From: Ctena decussata | Taxonomy: Eukaryota > Mollusca > Bivalvia > Lucinida > Lucinidae | Direction of reading: 5' to 3' | DNA: 64,000 bases | Assembly (NCBI GenBank): GCA_963989385.1 | Contig: OZ022509.1 | Span: 55,409,431 to 55,473,430 of the forward strand | In this document: piece by piece, positions 1 through 9,737 of the stretch | How positions within the stretch are numbered: position 1 is the stretch's first letter | Layout: the number at the start of each line of letters is the position of its first letter | Translations under genes and position numbers: made by a program | Notes under the pieces: model-generated | What the model saw: the letters and a program-made list of their open reading frames with translations, nothing else | Told to the model about the DNA's origin: nothing | Databases searched by the model: none

Positions 1-13
1 TATTATCCTATAG

Positions 14-727
14 GAAAAATGGAAATTTCTAATGATGAACAGGGATATGTAAACAATGTCAGAGCTAGATTTGGATATCAAGGAAGCGCGTGTTTAACAC
101 ACTGGAACAACACGGTTTGGGTACATCTCAATGATAATTCGAAGTGCTCGCAAACCGGTGTTTTTGATAAGTCAAAAGGAAAAACGATTTCCATGAAGTG
201 GGAAGATGCAATAACTCTGAAAAATGCGTTGATCCAAATGGAAGTCTATGCTGATCAAATGCAGAGAGAGGTGGTAAGTTTAATGTTTAACTCTTCCTAT
301 TTTAACAATAAAACCATTATTTCTAAAACACTGATTGAATTATAGGCTTACTACGTAGTCTGACCCATGTTTCTACTTCTGTATGTATTCTCTGCTCTTG
401 AAGGAACTTTTTAAGATTTTAATTTTACTTTTGTTTTGCTTTTATATCTCAATCACTAGGGGTAAAATACATTTGCTACCATACATGTGATAATCTTGCT
501 ACCATACATGTAATGATCTTGCTGCATATACTTACCTCAACATTATCTAATGTTATTTTCAGGTATATGAAGCAGAACAAGTTGTACCAAATGTTCAACC
601 GCCTGTAGCAGATATTCCACAAAATAACCAAGAGCCACCCATGGTGGCTATAGCTCAACTACCAATTTTATTTCACAATTTAATTTTATTTTTGCCACTC
701 TTAAACGTCATCAAGTCTGTGAATTGA
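14..727 (+). CDS. 3' end of a two-exon (or longer) gene of unknown function, PC4-like at best
   Basis: Exon 14-273 reads 85 codons from the first Met at 19 and ends at a strong donor (gtggtaagt, intron from 274). The intron runs to an acceptor (ttattttcag) and exon 563-727 continues in phase 0 for 54 codons to TGA at 725-727. An AG at 12-13 could be an acceptor, so the true start may lie upstream of the window. The first exon has a pattern of a beta strand (NTVWVHLND) followed by KGKTISMKWEDAITLKNAL, which loosely resembles the strand-helix layout of the PC4/p15 single-stranded-DNA-binding domain. This is a pattern match only. The second exon is proline- and glutamine-rich, then hydrophobic (LPILFHNLILFLPLL), so a C-terminal membrane segment is possible; it may also be read-through of an intron. 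The function is not recognised. Confidence 0.45.
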
Positions 728-1024
728 CAATTTCTGTCTTATTCCACGACACACATGACAGTTTAAACATTACTTGTTCAGGTGAATAATTTAATCCAAA
801 TTTACTTCCTGACACCATGTTGTATTATTAATAACGAAACAAGCTTGTCTAAACTACTAATTTATTCAGCTAGATGTTGCTAGCTCGATGACCAAAACAC
901 AAGTGGGTTACATGATACAAACAAAAGTATTTAAGAGGCAATGGAACTCTCTCACACTAGCCGCTGAACAATCAAGGTTAATGACCTATCATGATTAACT
1001 TATACAACAACACACAGCGCCATC
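728..1024. other. no recognised feature
   Basis: AT-rich sequence between the first gene fragment and a SINE-like repeat. No coding frame, RNA gene or repeat seen. Confidence 0.5.
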
Positions 1025-1207
1025 GCACCACCCAACCACCCCCTCCCAGAGAGGGAGAAAGAGGTGAAATGATAGAGAGAAAAATGTCCAAACAACCCCC
1101 ACCCGCACCTACTGCAAGCACAGTGGGCCCTTGCCATACAATGTTCCAAATCAGTAGGACGCCCCGGCACTGGAAGTTACATACATCGCACCACCCGACC
1201 ACCCCCG
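1025..1207 (-). repeat. SINE-like repeat, family Z, reverse copy
   Basis: Reverse-strand copy of a short dispersed repeat seen about a dozen times in this window. Landmarks in family order are a leader of the ggtggtgcgatggtgctg type, 'cttccagtgccggggcgtcc', a small stem (CCTACTG TGCTTG CAGTAGG in most copies), a pyrimidine-rich stretch, and a tail 'aaagggccgttaaacc'. Here the leader, the stem and the pyrimidine stretch are present. Open frames across it are chance. Confidence 0.75.
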
Positions 1208-1267
1208 TTGATAGTGTAACAACTGGCGCTGAAATGATTAAAGAAAGAAAGAAAACATAATTTATTA

Positions 1268-1492
1268 TTACACTAAATAATTTATCCAGATCTTTTTTTC
1301 CCGCCTGAAGTCTTGTTCAGCATCATTAAGTGAGCGCTTAGATGACTGCACTTGGCGCTTTAATTTCATATTGGAGGTGTTTACTGTTTCTTTTTCCCGC
1401 TTGAAATCTTGACTTGTGTTATTTAAAAAGCGTCCTGATTTGTGTACTTGGCGCTTTAATTTGTAACTGGCGGAATCTGGTATTCCATGCAA
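1268..1492 (-). CDS. possible coding fragment with two 26-residue internal repeats
   Basis: A 74-codon reverse-strand frame contains two similar charged segments, KLKRQVHKSGRFLNNTSQDF... and KLKRQVQSSKRSLNDAEQDF..., each followed by K/R-R-E-K. The repeat is visible at DNA level too (gcgctt...cccgcctgaa twice), so it may be a duplicated non-coding stretch. It lies just downstream, on the same strand, of the transposase-like gene that ends near 2053, but no splice link could be shown. The residues would favour helix or coiled coil. Nothing known is recognised. Confidence 0.2.
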   Translation of the reverse strand: MHGIPDSASYKLKRQVHKSGRFLNNTSQDFKREKETVNTSNMKLKRQVQSSKRSLNDAEQDFRREKKIWINYLV

Positions 1493-1639
1493 TAATTTAC
1501 TTGCTTTGCGCTTGTTTTTTGATTTAGCGGTATGTTGGTTTTGTGGTGGGAAAACTTGGGTAAAATAAATGCAGAAAAATTTATTTCGTTTATCTTCTGT
1601 TCCCTTTTCTTTAATTATTATAGCATCCTATCGAGTAGT

Positions 1640-1684
1640 TTGTTGAAGAGACGTTGGTTTAAGATACCAACGTCTCTTCAACAA
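1640..1684. repeat. perfect 19-bp inverted repeat (hairpin)
   Basis: Arms at 1640-1658 and 1666-1684 are exact reverse complements (TTGTTGAAGAGACGTTGGT and its complement) around a 7-nt AT-rich loop. Confidence 0.9.
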
Positions 1685-1689
1685 AAAAG

Positions 1690-2052
1690 TGGTCGATGGA
1701 ATATAGGAAACAAAGATACAGTAAAAACATAGGAGCATTCACTTAAATACATTGATACTGATTTCCAGTGATTGTAAACATTCCAAAAAGAAAAGAAAAG
1801 ATAGAAATAGCCAAATCAAAGTATGATAGGGAAAATGACATTATATCTTTGTCTAAAAAGATAATGCACTTACTATCAGAAGCCATATCTGCACAAATGC
1901 TGAATAAAGGAAGTGAACAGACTCATAATTTATCGCCTTATATTTTCATCTGCTGGAGCAACCAAGTTATGAATTTTGAGCAAAAACATAAACATAGGCA
2001 ACGAAATTAGCTTCTTCATTAATAAAATACCTCCAATATAATAATAAAATAC
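1690..2052. other. no recognised feature
   Basis: AT-rich. An 80-codon frame here is low-complexity K/I-rich translation and shows no family features. Confidence 0.5.
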
Positions 2053-4450
2053 CTTTGACTTCCGTCTTTATTCAGAAGAGAGCCTCTGTTGACGTGTTTA
2101 GTCCAAAGCGGCAAGTAGGTTCCTGGCTCTGTAGACTGGTGGAGAGTAAGCAAACCTCTTCGCCGCGTACATCAGAATGTGGCTCTGAAAATTCTCCAAC
2201 TCAGCCGTACTTCTGAAATATATTCAGTACAGACGTATTAACCAAGGATATCACTGTTGCACGAGAAAAAAAACCCTCCAAGCTGAGTTTTTTTTTTATT
2301 TTCTCTCTCTTTTTCGAATCTGGGAAGGATAAGAATGCAGGATGCGAGAGTTATGGTCTCCGCATGTTATATGTTATGCCAAAGTTTAAGTGCACCCTAA
2401 GCCCCTACTTCCCCTATGGCCACCAGGCTATGGGAAACCTATACCGTTTTATATTTCAGTTTTAGATCACACGGAGACGGGACCTCGGTTTAAAGTCTCA
2501 TTACCTGTAACAGTCGTTCAATGTAACCAAATAAGTACATGTAACGTTCATATATTTATAACATACCAAGTTGTACTTACCTAAAATTTAGAAAGTATGG
2601 TACGTTATTCTGTAGTCTCCTGTCTAACACTATTTTAACAAGGGTTTTGTGGGCATTACTCCCCTTTTTTAGCCAGTGTACCTCCCGGTCCTCTGTTAAT
2701 GGCACATGAGAACAACAGTTTCCTCCACTGCCATAGTTGAAAAGCCATTCATGTTCGTTAAGCACATGGTGTAGGACACCGCACCATACACCTTGAAACA
2801 ATTTGAAATGAAATACATGTATTAGGAAAAATATAAATCCTATGTTTATAATAATAATTATAATTATTTCTGTACTTCATTTTTTTTAATTAAAAGCCAG
2901 CAATTTTTTCTGCTTTTGAGTACTAAAGAAAATTCTTCGGAAAAAACTCGATGAAACTGAGAATAATAAAATAAAACACAGCATAAATTCTTGGTAGGTG
3001 TTAGCTGTTTGTGCTGCATGCCCAAAAGTGGTTCACAATGTGTCGTGTCCAGGATAGCAGTTCTTTACAAGACTTTTCTTGACCGGCCTAAAGTGGATAA
3101 ACGGATGAAAACACATATATAAGATTAGGAAAACGTTTTGATATGAAGATATGAATATACGAGGTTTTCTCTTATGCTCAAATGGTCACTAAGAAATCAA
3201 ACTGCAAAGCCGAAATTATGACATTTTTTGTCAGGTGAATATAACGCATCATTTAGAGTATCAACGACCTTTAACTTTGATGGGGATCAAATCATAACCA
3301 CAATATCTTTAATCCGTCATTTCTGTATCCAGCGCAGTTCATATATATCAAAAACAATCATCGTAAAGAGTCTGTTTTTACTATAAACGGTACAATAACG
3401 TGCAAGAGTTTTCCCAGTACATTATCAGTATGAAAGTAGCCTAGCATAGCATCTAACCAGGAAAACCCAGTATACGAATAAACATAATCACCTTTACTAT
3501 CTTCTTGCCTATATTCTTTGCGGCATGCCAAATGTCGTAGGAATGCTTGATAGCGGGATGATCCTTCTCAGAAAACAAATGACATAATTAAAATGTGTGG
3601 TATAATTACATGCACGTGAACACCCTATGCTATGTGTATATAGCTGGCTTTCATACTGCATTGAATCAGATGAAGAATATGTAATAAACCGAGAAAAGTC
3701 ACCAAGCACAACCGAGAAAAGTGGAACAAAGATCCAAACTTGAAAACAAAATTTGAATGCAACCTAATACACTTACACATTGTGGAAACTTACTCATAAG
3801 TGCAGATATTTGCATATGAGCGTCAGTGACAATCTCCCCAATATCCACCTCTTCTTGAGAGAGCGTTTCCAGGGTTTTGACAAAGCATGCCTTCTCAAAT
3901 TTGAACTTTTCCCTCCTGTTTGATGTTGTCCATCTTCGTCTAAGAAATGATCTTCTTGGTGCTGTTTCCATCATGGTATATGAACAGTACTGAGCACAGT
4001 GACCAGGGCTATCCATTCGACCATCACCTGTAAAACAGCAGCACATGGTCCTGATTTTTGACTGATACCCTTTTGTATCCTTGATATGTTTAACATTAAG
4101 TCCTATCCGTAACTGATTGCTCATGCTATCATGTTCAAGAATTAAATTAAAAGATGTAGGGTTACTGGAAAATACTTATTCTTTATTTTGCTTAGCTGGA
4201 ACTTAAACTAGGCACGACACAGCTCAACTTTCTCTAGGCATCTATGAATGTGAAAAAATATATTATGCCCAATACCATCCAAATGAACAAAGGTCTGAAA
4301 AAGACAAAAGCAAGGCTCATCAGCATATGTATTATTTCAATTTAGACTATCCTTACCAAGTAACACTAACTGTTGTTCTTTGAACACCTCAAGTAGTAGC
4401 GACTGCTTGTCATTCCAGAAAGTTTCAATAGCTGGAACTAAGTATATCCT
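2053..4450 (-). pseudogene. spliced DDE transposase-like gene, Kolobok-type, probably broken
   Basis: Six exons can be chained on the minus strand. A 4450-4357 (RIYLVPAIETFW..., phase-1 donor gtaagg). B 4027-3777 (GDGRMDSPGHC, then IVTDAHMQISALM; donor gtaagt). C1 3545-3492 (HSYDIWHAAKN, phase 0 both sides). C2 3087 to about 3005 (LLSWTRHIVNHFWAC). D 2792-2581 (GVLHHVLNEHEW, KIVLDRRL, YFLNFR; donor gtaagt). E 2212-2053 (STAELENFQSHILMY, YRARNLLAALD). The order DGR.DSPGH - TDxH.QI - DIWH - NH.W.C - GVLHHV..EHEW follows the catalytic core of a metazoan transposase-like family that I place with Kolobok; the acidic residues in DGR, TD and EH are the likely DDE triad. No donor is visible after C2, about 15 residues seem missing before D, and exon E meets TAA at 2098-2100 right after AALD with the alignment resuming in another frame. 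Either a decayed element or a damaged domesticated gene. Confidence 0.6.
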
Positions 4451-4604
4451 CTGGATTTTTTGGAACACAGACACACTAACGAAATTCACTTAGGGAACAT
4501 GAACATTGGAAAAGAACCACATATCACTTTACCAAAATGTCATGACAATCCCATTTTCGCTTACGACTTGGAATCAGGAAGAAAGCGCGTTTCCTCACTT
4601 ATTT

Positions 4605-4828
4605 ACAGTTTGGTTAATTCTTGTGATGTTCTACCCAAGGATCGACGGTTTTCTCCCAGTTTTTTTTTACTTTAAATCGTAGGAGAAACAGATCACTTTG
4701 TCGCCAAAACCGGAATAGAAAACTCCAGCTTTAGCCAACTGATATCCGTCTGGTATGATCTGTGTAGACCAAGTATCAAATGTTGAAATCCTGTCGTCGT
4801 AATAGACAAAAGATTTGTACTTACTTAC
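4605..4828 (-). pseudogene. decayed BIR (IAP-repeat) domain
   Basis: Reverse-strand translation gives RISTFDTW, then LAKAGVFYSGFGDKVICF, then after a frame change in an A-run near 4660-4669 WEKTVDPWVEHHK and PNC. This is the standard BIR layout (R..TF..W - LA.AGF.Y.G..D.V.CF.C - W...DDP..EH - P.C), a zinc-binding fold used by inhibitor-of-apoptosis proteins to hold caspases or IAP-binding peptides. The second zinc Cys reads Tyr, there is a stop at 4667-4669, a shift in the homopolymer, and another stop before PNC, so it cannot make an intact domain. IAP genes are greatly expanded in bivalves, so a relic is unsurprising. It lies just 5' of the transposase-like gene on the same strand; no splice connection is visible. 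Confidence 0.65.
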
Positions 4829-4829
4829 C

Positions 4830-5105
4830 TCCCCCGGTATGTCCATAAGTATTTTACCTCTGTCTGTCTAAAAAAGATTTCAAGAGTACCACACTCTCTT
4901 TTAAATCGCAAGGCGACTTAAATAGTTCCGTTGTCAATTATTTAACTTGTGATTTCTCCGTTTTCTTCAAAATAAGTGTATGTGTTTCGTCTATTTTACA
5001 CTCAATATGATATAGCACAGGTGACCACTGAACTGAATTAAACCCTTCGTTTCTCAAGTTGTTTATTGTATCCTCTGAGAACTTAAGTTGCGCCTGTGCC
5101 ATAAT
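4830..5105. other. no recognised feature
   Basis: No clear coding frame. A tandem 'acttactt' lies next to the BIR relic and could be donor-like on the minus strand. Confidence 0.4.
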
Positions 5106-5400
5106 GCGTCAAGTCTTTAAACGCCAGACTTTATATCAGGTCCTGGGTTCGAAACCCGATCTGGCCACATACTTTTGTTTCTCCTTCCGCTGATTCAAGA
5201 AGGGCAGTTGTCAGTTACTGGCGAAAGTATGTGCACTTAGTACTGGTTAACCGCTTAGGATGTCTAAGCCTGCCCAGGAATAGTGTGGTTAGGTTAACTA
5301 TGTCTAAGCCTGCCCAGGAATAGTGTGGTTAGGTTAACTGACCATCCCGACATGACCATAGCTGTTTACCGTGGACATTAAGCATCAAATCAATCAATCA
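5106..5400 (+). mobile_element. tRNA-derived SINE, same family as the copy at 59150-59418
   Basis: The partial tRNA-like head keeps the B-box/T-arm (cctgggttcgaaaccc) ending 'tctggccacatac'. A body (gaagggcagttgtcagttactggcgaaag...) and an (aatc)n tail follow. The body holds an exact 40-bp tandem duplication (5260-5299 and 5300-5339). The 5' half of the tRNA head is degenerate compared with the later copy, so this one is older or damaged. Confidence 0.8.
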
Positions 5401-5935
5401 ATTATATCAGGGCAACACTTACACATACCAAACTGCGCGCCAGCGAAACGTTGGCGCATAAATGTAGGAAGATTAGCATGTTGCGCCAAAATTTTATTAT
5501 CGGGATGACATTATTCAGCCAATTATAAGTTTGGCGCTCAAAACTGAGATGAGCGCTGACCAAGCTATTTCCTGCTCAAAAGACCCACTTTGAAAAGGCG
5601 CCTTCGACGACAACTGATCCGCCTAAACACATGACCTTCATCTGACCATGCCTGGGGGTTCTAGCACTATGCAAAGCGCGCCCAAATCCTCCCCTATCCA
5701 CTCGCACTACCTGTATACTGGTACTACTACTACTTAGACTGCCTTTGAAAAAGATTCGGGAATTTACCCCATCTTAAATATCATATTTCGCTCCTGCTAC
5801 CAGCACGTAAAGTATCTGCCCTGTCTGAACCTATACTACAGCTGGCATGATACATATACTGCACTTTGCTATTGCTTCTTAGAGAATGTGCAGTATTTAT
5901 TATTGTTTCTTATGTGTAATTTTTGTTCGGATGAA
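5401..5935. other. no recognised feature
   Basis: Some short GC-rich words (ggcgc) recur, but I see no gene or named repeat. Confidence 0.4.
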
Positions 5936-6088
5936 AGCAGGAAAAAGCCTACTGTGCTTGCAGTAGGTGCGGGTAGATGCTGATAGGTTTGTCTCTAGCT
6001 AGCATTTCTCTCTCTCTCTCCCTCCCCCCCCCCCCCCCCCCCCCCCCCTCTGGAAGACGGTCCGAAAATACTGTCTTAAAGGTCATTA
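5936..6088 (+). repeat. SINE-like family Z copy with (CT)n and poly-C
   Basis: Has the CCTACTGTGCTTGCAGTAGG stem, a (CT)n run and then 25 uninterrupted C (6024-6048), followed by the tail 'ctggaagacggtccgaaaatactgtctt'. Confidence 0.75.
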
Positions 6089-6104
6089 AATTCCGAGTAC
6101 AACC

Positions 6105-6399
6105 GACCACGTGTTCCTTTTTGTCAAAATGTTTTTTTTGTACCTAAAAAAAAGTGTATTGTAGCGCTGTGTTTATAGTTTGCAAACACAATACGACTGC
6201 TTCGTGAATGGCAGTCTGACCCTAATTGAGTAAGACAAAGAGGTGGTTGAGTTATGCAATGCTGCTGGATATAAATTCAAATGCAGGGTGTCCTACTACT
6301 TCCTGGACGGACGCTCGGCGCCCCGTTACTGCGGCTATGGCTTCGTTCCGCTGAGATGCGGGGGCAACGTCGATATGAGAATTGAAATACTACTACTAC
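6105..6399 (+). repeat. dispersed segment shared with 24225-24340
   Basis: The stretch around 'tgtagcgctgtgtttat' with an A-run upstream recurs near 24293. The rest up to 6399 is unassigned; a frame over 6243-6437 has no family match. Confidence 0.4.
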
Positions 6400-6600
6400 C
6401 TACTACTTCCAGTGCCAGGTGTCCTACTAATTGGTAAAATTGTGGGACAAGGGCCTACTGTCCTTGCAGTAGGTGCGGGTGGGTTGTTTGGACATTTTTT
6501 TTCTCTCGTTATCATTTCTCTTCTTTCTCCCTTACTTTGAGAGACGGCCCGATAAAGACTGAAATACCTTCTCAAAGGGCCGTTAAACCAAAAACAACCA
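6400..6600 (+). repeat. SINE-like family Z copy
   Basis: Contains 'cttccagtgccaggtgtcc', the CCTACTG/CAGTAGG stem (tgtccttg in the loop) and the 'caaagggccgttaaacc' tail. Confidence 0.75.
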
Positions 6601-6639
6601 AACTTAGAGTAAGGAGTTATGGACAGAGGTATGTAGAGG

Positions 6640-6720
6640 GAGCGAAAAAATACCCAAACAGTCCTCAGCTACTGCAAGCACAGTAGACCCTTGTCCCACT
6701 TTTATGCAAGACTGTAAATT
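6640..6720 (-). repeat. SINE-like family Z, partial reverse copy
   Basis: Reverse complement of the stem region (ctactgcaagcacagtag) with short flanks. Confidence 0.6.
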
Positions 6721-6884
6721 ATCTTGCATCATCGACCGATCGCAAGCACTACTGTCTACAGTAATAACGTTTAAGACGGTCACTTGAGAAACGCACATGC
6801 AAAATTTGAAATGAAGAACGGCTGTAGTCAATGGTGTACAGAAGAAATAAATGAACGTGATCTAAACCAAAACTAAAGACAAGA

Positions 6885-7042
6885 CCTGTCAGTGGGACTA
6901 TTCAGCTCGCCTGACAGCGCCTTGCCCATCACCTAAAAATTTTAACGTGAAACTTTCACAATTTGCTAACGCCGCCGCCGACGCGAACGCCAACGCCAGG
7001 GGAAGTACAATAGCTCTTTCTGAACTTCGTTCAGGCGAGCTA
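6885..7042 (+). mobile_element. short deletion derivative of the 52.7 kb hairpin-ended element family
   Basis: Both ends resemble the element at 52744-53861 in reverse: a left end with 'agctcgcctgacag' and 'cttgccc', and a right end with GCC/GCG-rich repeats, then a small hairpin (TGAAC TTC GTTCA) and 'ggcgagctaaaaa'. The tandem core is missing. Confidence 0.6.
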
Positions 7043-7470
7043 AAAAATGACCACTTTTGTTATAACCGCTTACCGTATAACGTCATTGTAGTGTTTATGA
7101 TAATACGGTAGATGCCAAAATATTGCTGTAGGCGGAGCTTAGTACTCATGAGCGTTTTTAGGAATATGATTATATGCCAGCATGCGAGATCATTCAGAAT
7201 ATGGAGCTTGATGAATAAATACGATTATATATCATGTATAATAGATACAATATAACCCAACAATGTCTTTCTAATTGAAGCCTATTAAGGAACATTACAA
7301 TGGCGACGAAAATGGGATAAAAAATGTGAAATAAAAAAAAAAAAACAGATAAAAACAAAAACACAAAACCGAAGTTCAACAGAAAAACTTCGGAAAACAA
7401 AAAAAAATAATAAAAAAAAGAATGGAAATAAAACAAAAAATTGGATTTTGAACTAAACCAAAAGGAAACA
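7043..7470. other. AT-rich, no recognised feature
   Basis: Ends with long A-rich runs (7327-7440). The 110-codon reverse frame is a low-complexity F/L translation of those runs. Confidence 0.5.
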
Positions 7471-9646
7471 AACAAGAGGTCCATGATGGACCTAAATCGC
7501 TCACCTGAGTTATGATGAATTAACATGGAAGATCATCTATTTGATGACGGTTAAACTGGAGCAGTTTTGCACTTTCCAATATATTATTCTGACAAAGTTT
7601 CATGAAGATTGGATCAAAACTGTGTCCTCTAGAGTGTACACAATGTTTTTCTAAGATCTGACCTGGCTATCTAGTTTTCGATCAGACAGTATTCAGTTTC
7701 AAACTTGGCCTAAATTTCATGAAGATAAACATTCTGACAATGTTTCATGAAGATTCAATGCAAAATAAAACGACAATTGTGTACACAAGGTTTTTCTAAG
7801 ATTTGACCAAGTGACCTAGTTTTTGACCCGACAAGACCCAGTTTCAAACTTGGTCTAGATTTCATAAGGATAAACATTCTGACAAAGTTTCATGAAGATT
7901 GAAGAAAAATTGTGCCCTCTAGAGTGTTCACAAGGTTTTCCTAAGATTTGACCTAGTGACCTAGTTTTTGACACAACATAACCCTTTTTCGTAATTTGCC
8001 TAGATTTTATGAAGATAAACATTCTGACAAAGTTTCAAGAAGATTAGATCAAAACTGTGCCCTCTTGAGTGTTAACAAGGTATTTCTAAGATCTGACCTA
8101 GTGACCTAGTTTTTGACCTTATGTAACCCAGTTTTAAAATTCATCTAGACTTTATGAAGATTAATATTCTGACAAAGTTTCATGAAAATTGGATCAAAAC
8201 TGTGCCCTCTAGAGTGTACACAAGGTTTTACTAAGATTTGACCTAGTGACCTAGTTTTTAATCCGACATGACCTCGTTTCAAATTTGGCCTGCATTTCAT
8301 TTAGATAATCATTCTGACAAAGTTTCATGAAGGTTGGATCAAAACTGTGCCCTCTAGAGTGTACACAAGGTTTTACTAAGATTTGACCTAGTGACCTACT
8401 TTTTGACCCGACATGACCTAATTTCAAATTTGGCCTAAAGTTTATCAAGATAATCATTCTGACAAAGGTTCATGAGGGTTGGATCAAAACTGTGCCCTCT
8501 ATGTCATTTAAAGATTTATTTCTATTTTTAGCTCTGGTGGCCATCTTGTTCAGTGGAGTGGAACCGTTTTAGCAATTTTGGTTCAAGGCCATGAGTCAAA
8601 CATTTCTGTGAAATTATTTTGAAATTGGTCCACTGGCTTGGGAGGAGATGTCGTTTAAAGTTTTTTTCTATTTTTAGCTCTGGCGGCCATTTTGTTCTGC
8701 GGAGCGGAACCGTTTTAGCAATTTTGGTTCAAGGCCATGAGTCGAACATTTCTGTGAAATTATTTTGAAATTGGTCCAATGGCTTGGGAGGAGATGTCGT
8801 TTAAAGGTTTTTCTATTTTTAGCTCTGGCGGCCATTTTGTTCAGCGGAGCGGAACCGTTTTAGCAATTTTGGTTCAGGGCCATGAGTTGAACATTTCTGT
8901 GAAATTATTTTGAAATCGGTCCACTGGCTTGGGAGGAGATGTCGTTTAAAGGTTTTTCTATTTTTAGTTCTGGCGGCCATTTTGTTCAGCAGAGCGGAAC
9001 CGTTTTAGCAATTTTGGTTCAGGGCCATGAGTCGAACATTTCTGTGAAATTATTTTGAAAGCGGTCCACTGGCTTGGGAGGAGATGTCGTTTAAAGGTTT
9101 TTCTATTTTTAGCTCTGGCGGCCATTTTGTTCAGCGGAGCGGAACCGTTTTAGCAATTTTGGTTCAGGGCCATGAGTCGAACATTTCTGTGAAATTTTTT
9201 TGAAATCGGTCCACTGGCTTGGGAGGAGATGCCGTTTAAAGGTTTTTCTATTTTTAGCTCTGGCGGCCATTTTGTTCAGCGGAGCCAAACCGTTTTAGCA
9301 ATTTTGGTTCAGGGCCATGAGTTGAACATTTCTGTGAAATTATTTTGAAATCGGTCCACTGGCTTGGGAGGAGATGTCGTTTAAAGGTTTTTCTATTTTT
9401 AGCTCTGGCGGCCATTTTGTTCAGCGGAGCGGAACCATTTTAGCAATTTTGGTACAAGGCTATAAGAGGAACATTTGTGTGAAATTATTTTGGAATTGGC
9501 CTACTGGTCTAGGAGGAGATGTCCTTTAAAGAAATTGTTGACGACGGACAGACGGACGGACGGACGGACGGACGGACGGACGACGGACGACGGACAAATT
9601 TCGATCACAATAGCTCACCTTGAGCACTTCGTGCTCAGGTGAGCTA
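7471..9646 (+). mobile_element. hairpin-ended element E1 with two 145-bp tandem cores
   Basis: Starts AACAAGAGG and ends at a strong hairpin (9611-9646: TAGCTCACC.TGAGCAC, loop ttc, GTGCTCAGGTGAGCTA) followed by A's. Core 1 (about 7588-8500) repeats at 7591, 7736, 7881, 8026, 8171, 8316 and 8461, exactly every 145 bp. Core 2 (about 8500-9530) is unrelated in sequence and repeats at 8641, 8787, 8932, 9077, 9222, 9367 and 9512, again 145 (once 146). A (GACG)n tract (9541-9597) sits before the hairpin. No transposase, so non-autonomous. No target duplication is evident; it lies between A's. Confidence 0.75.
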
Positions 9647-9737
9647 AAAACAACAACAAAGGATTAAATTCCGTGCAGCAAATTCAGGTGGATTTATTTA
9701 AATAAATTGACATTAAATCACTTGATAAAATAAAAAA

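Noticed and set aside
7194..7526. 110-codon reverse frame rich in Phe and Leu
   Set aside because: It is the translation of A-rich runs on the plus strand; low complexity, no family pattern.
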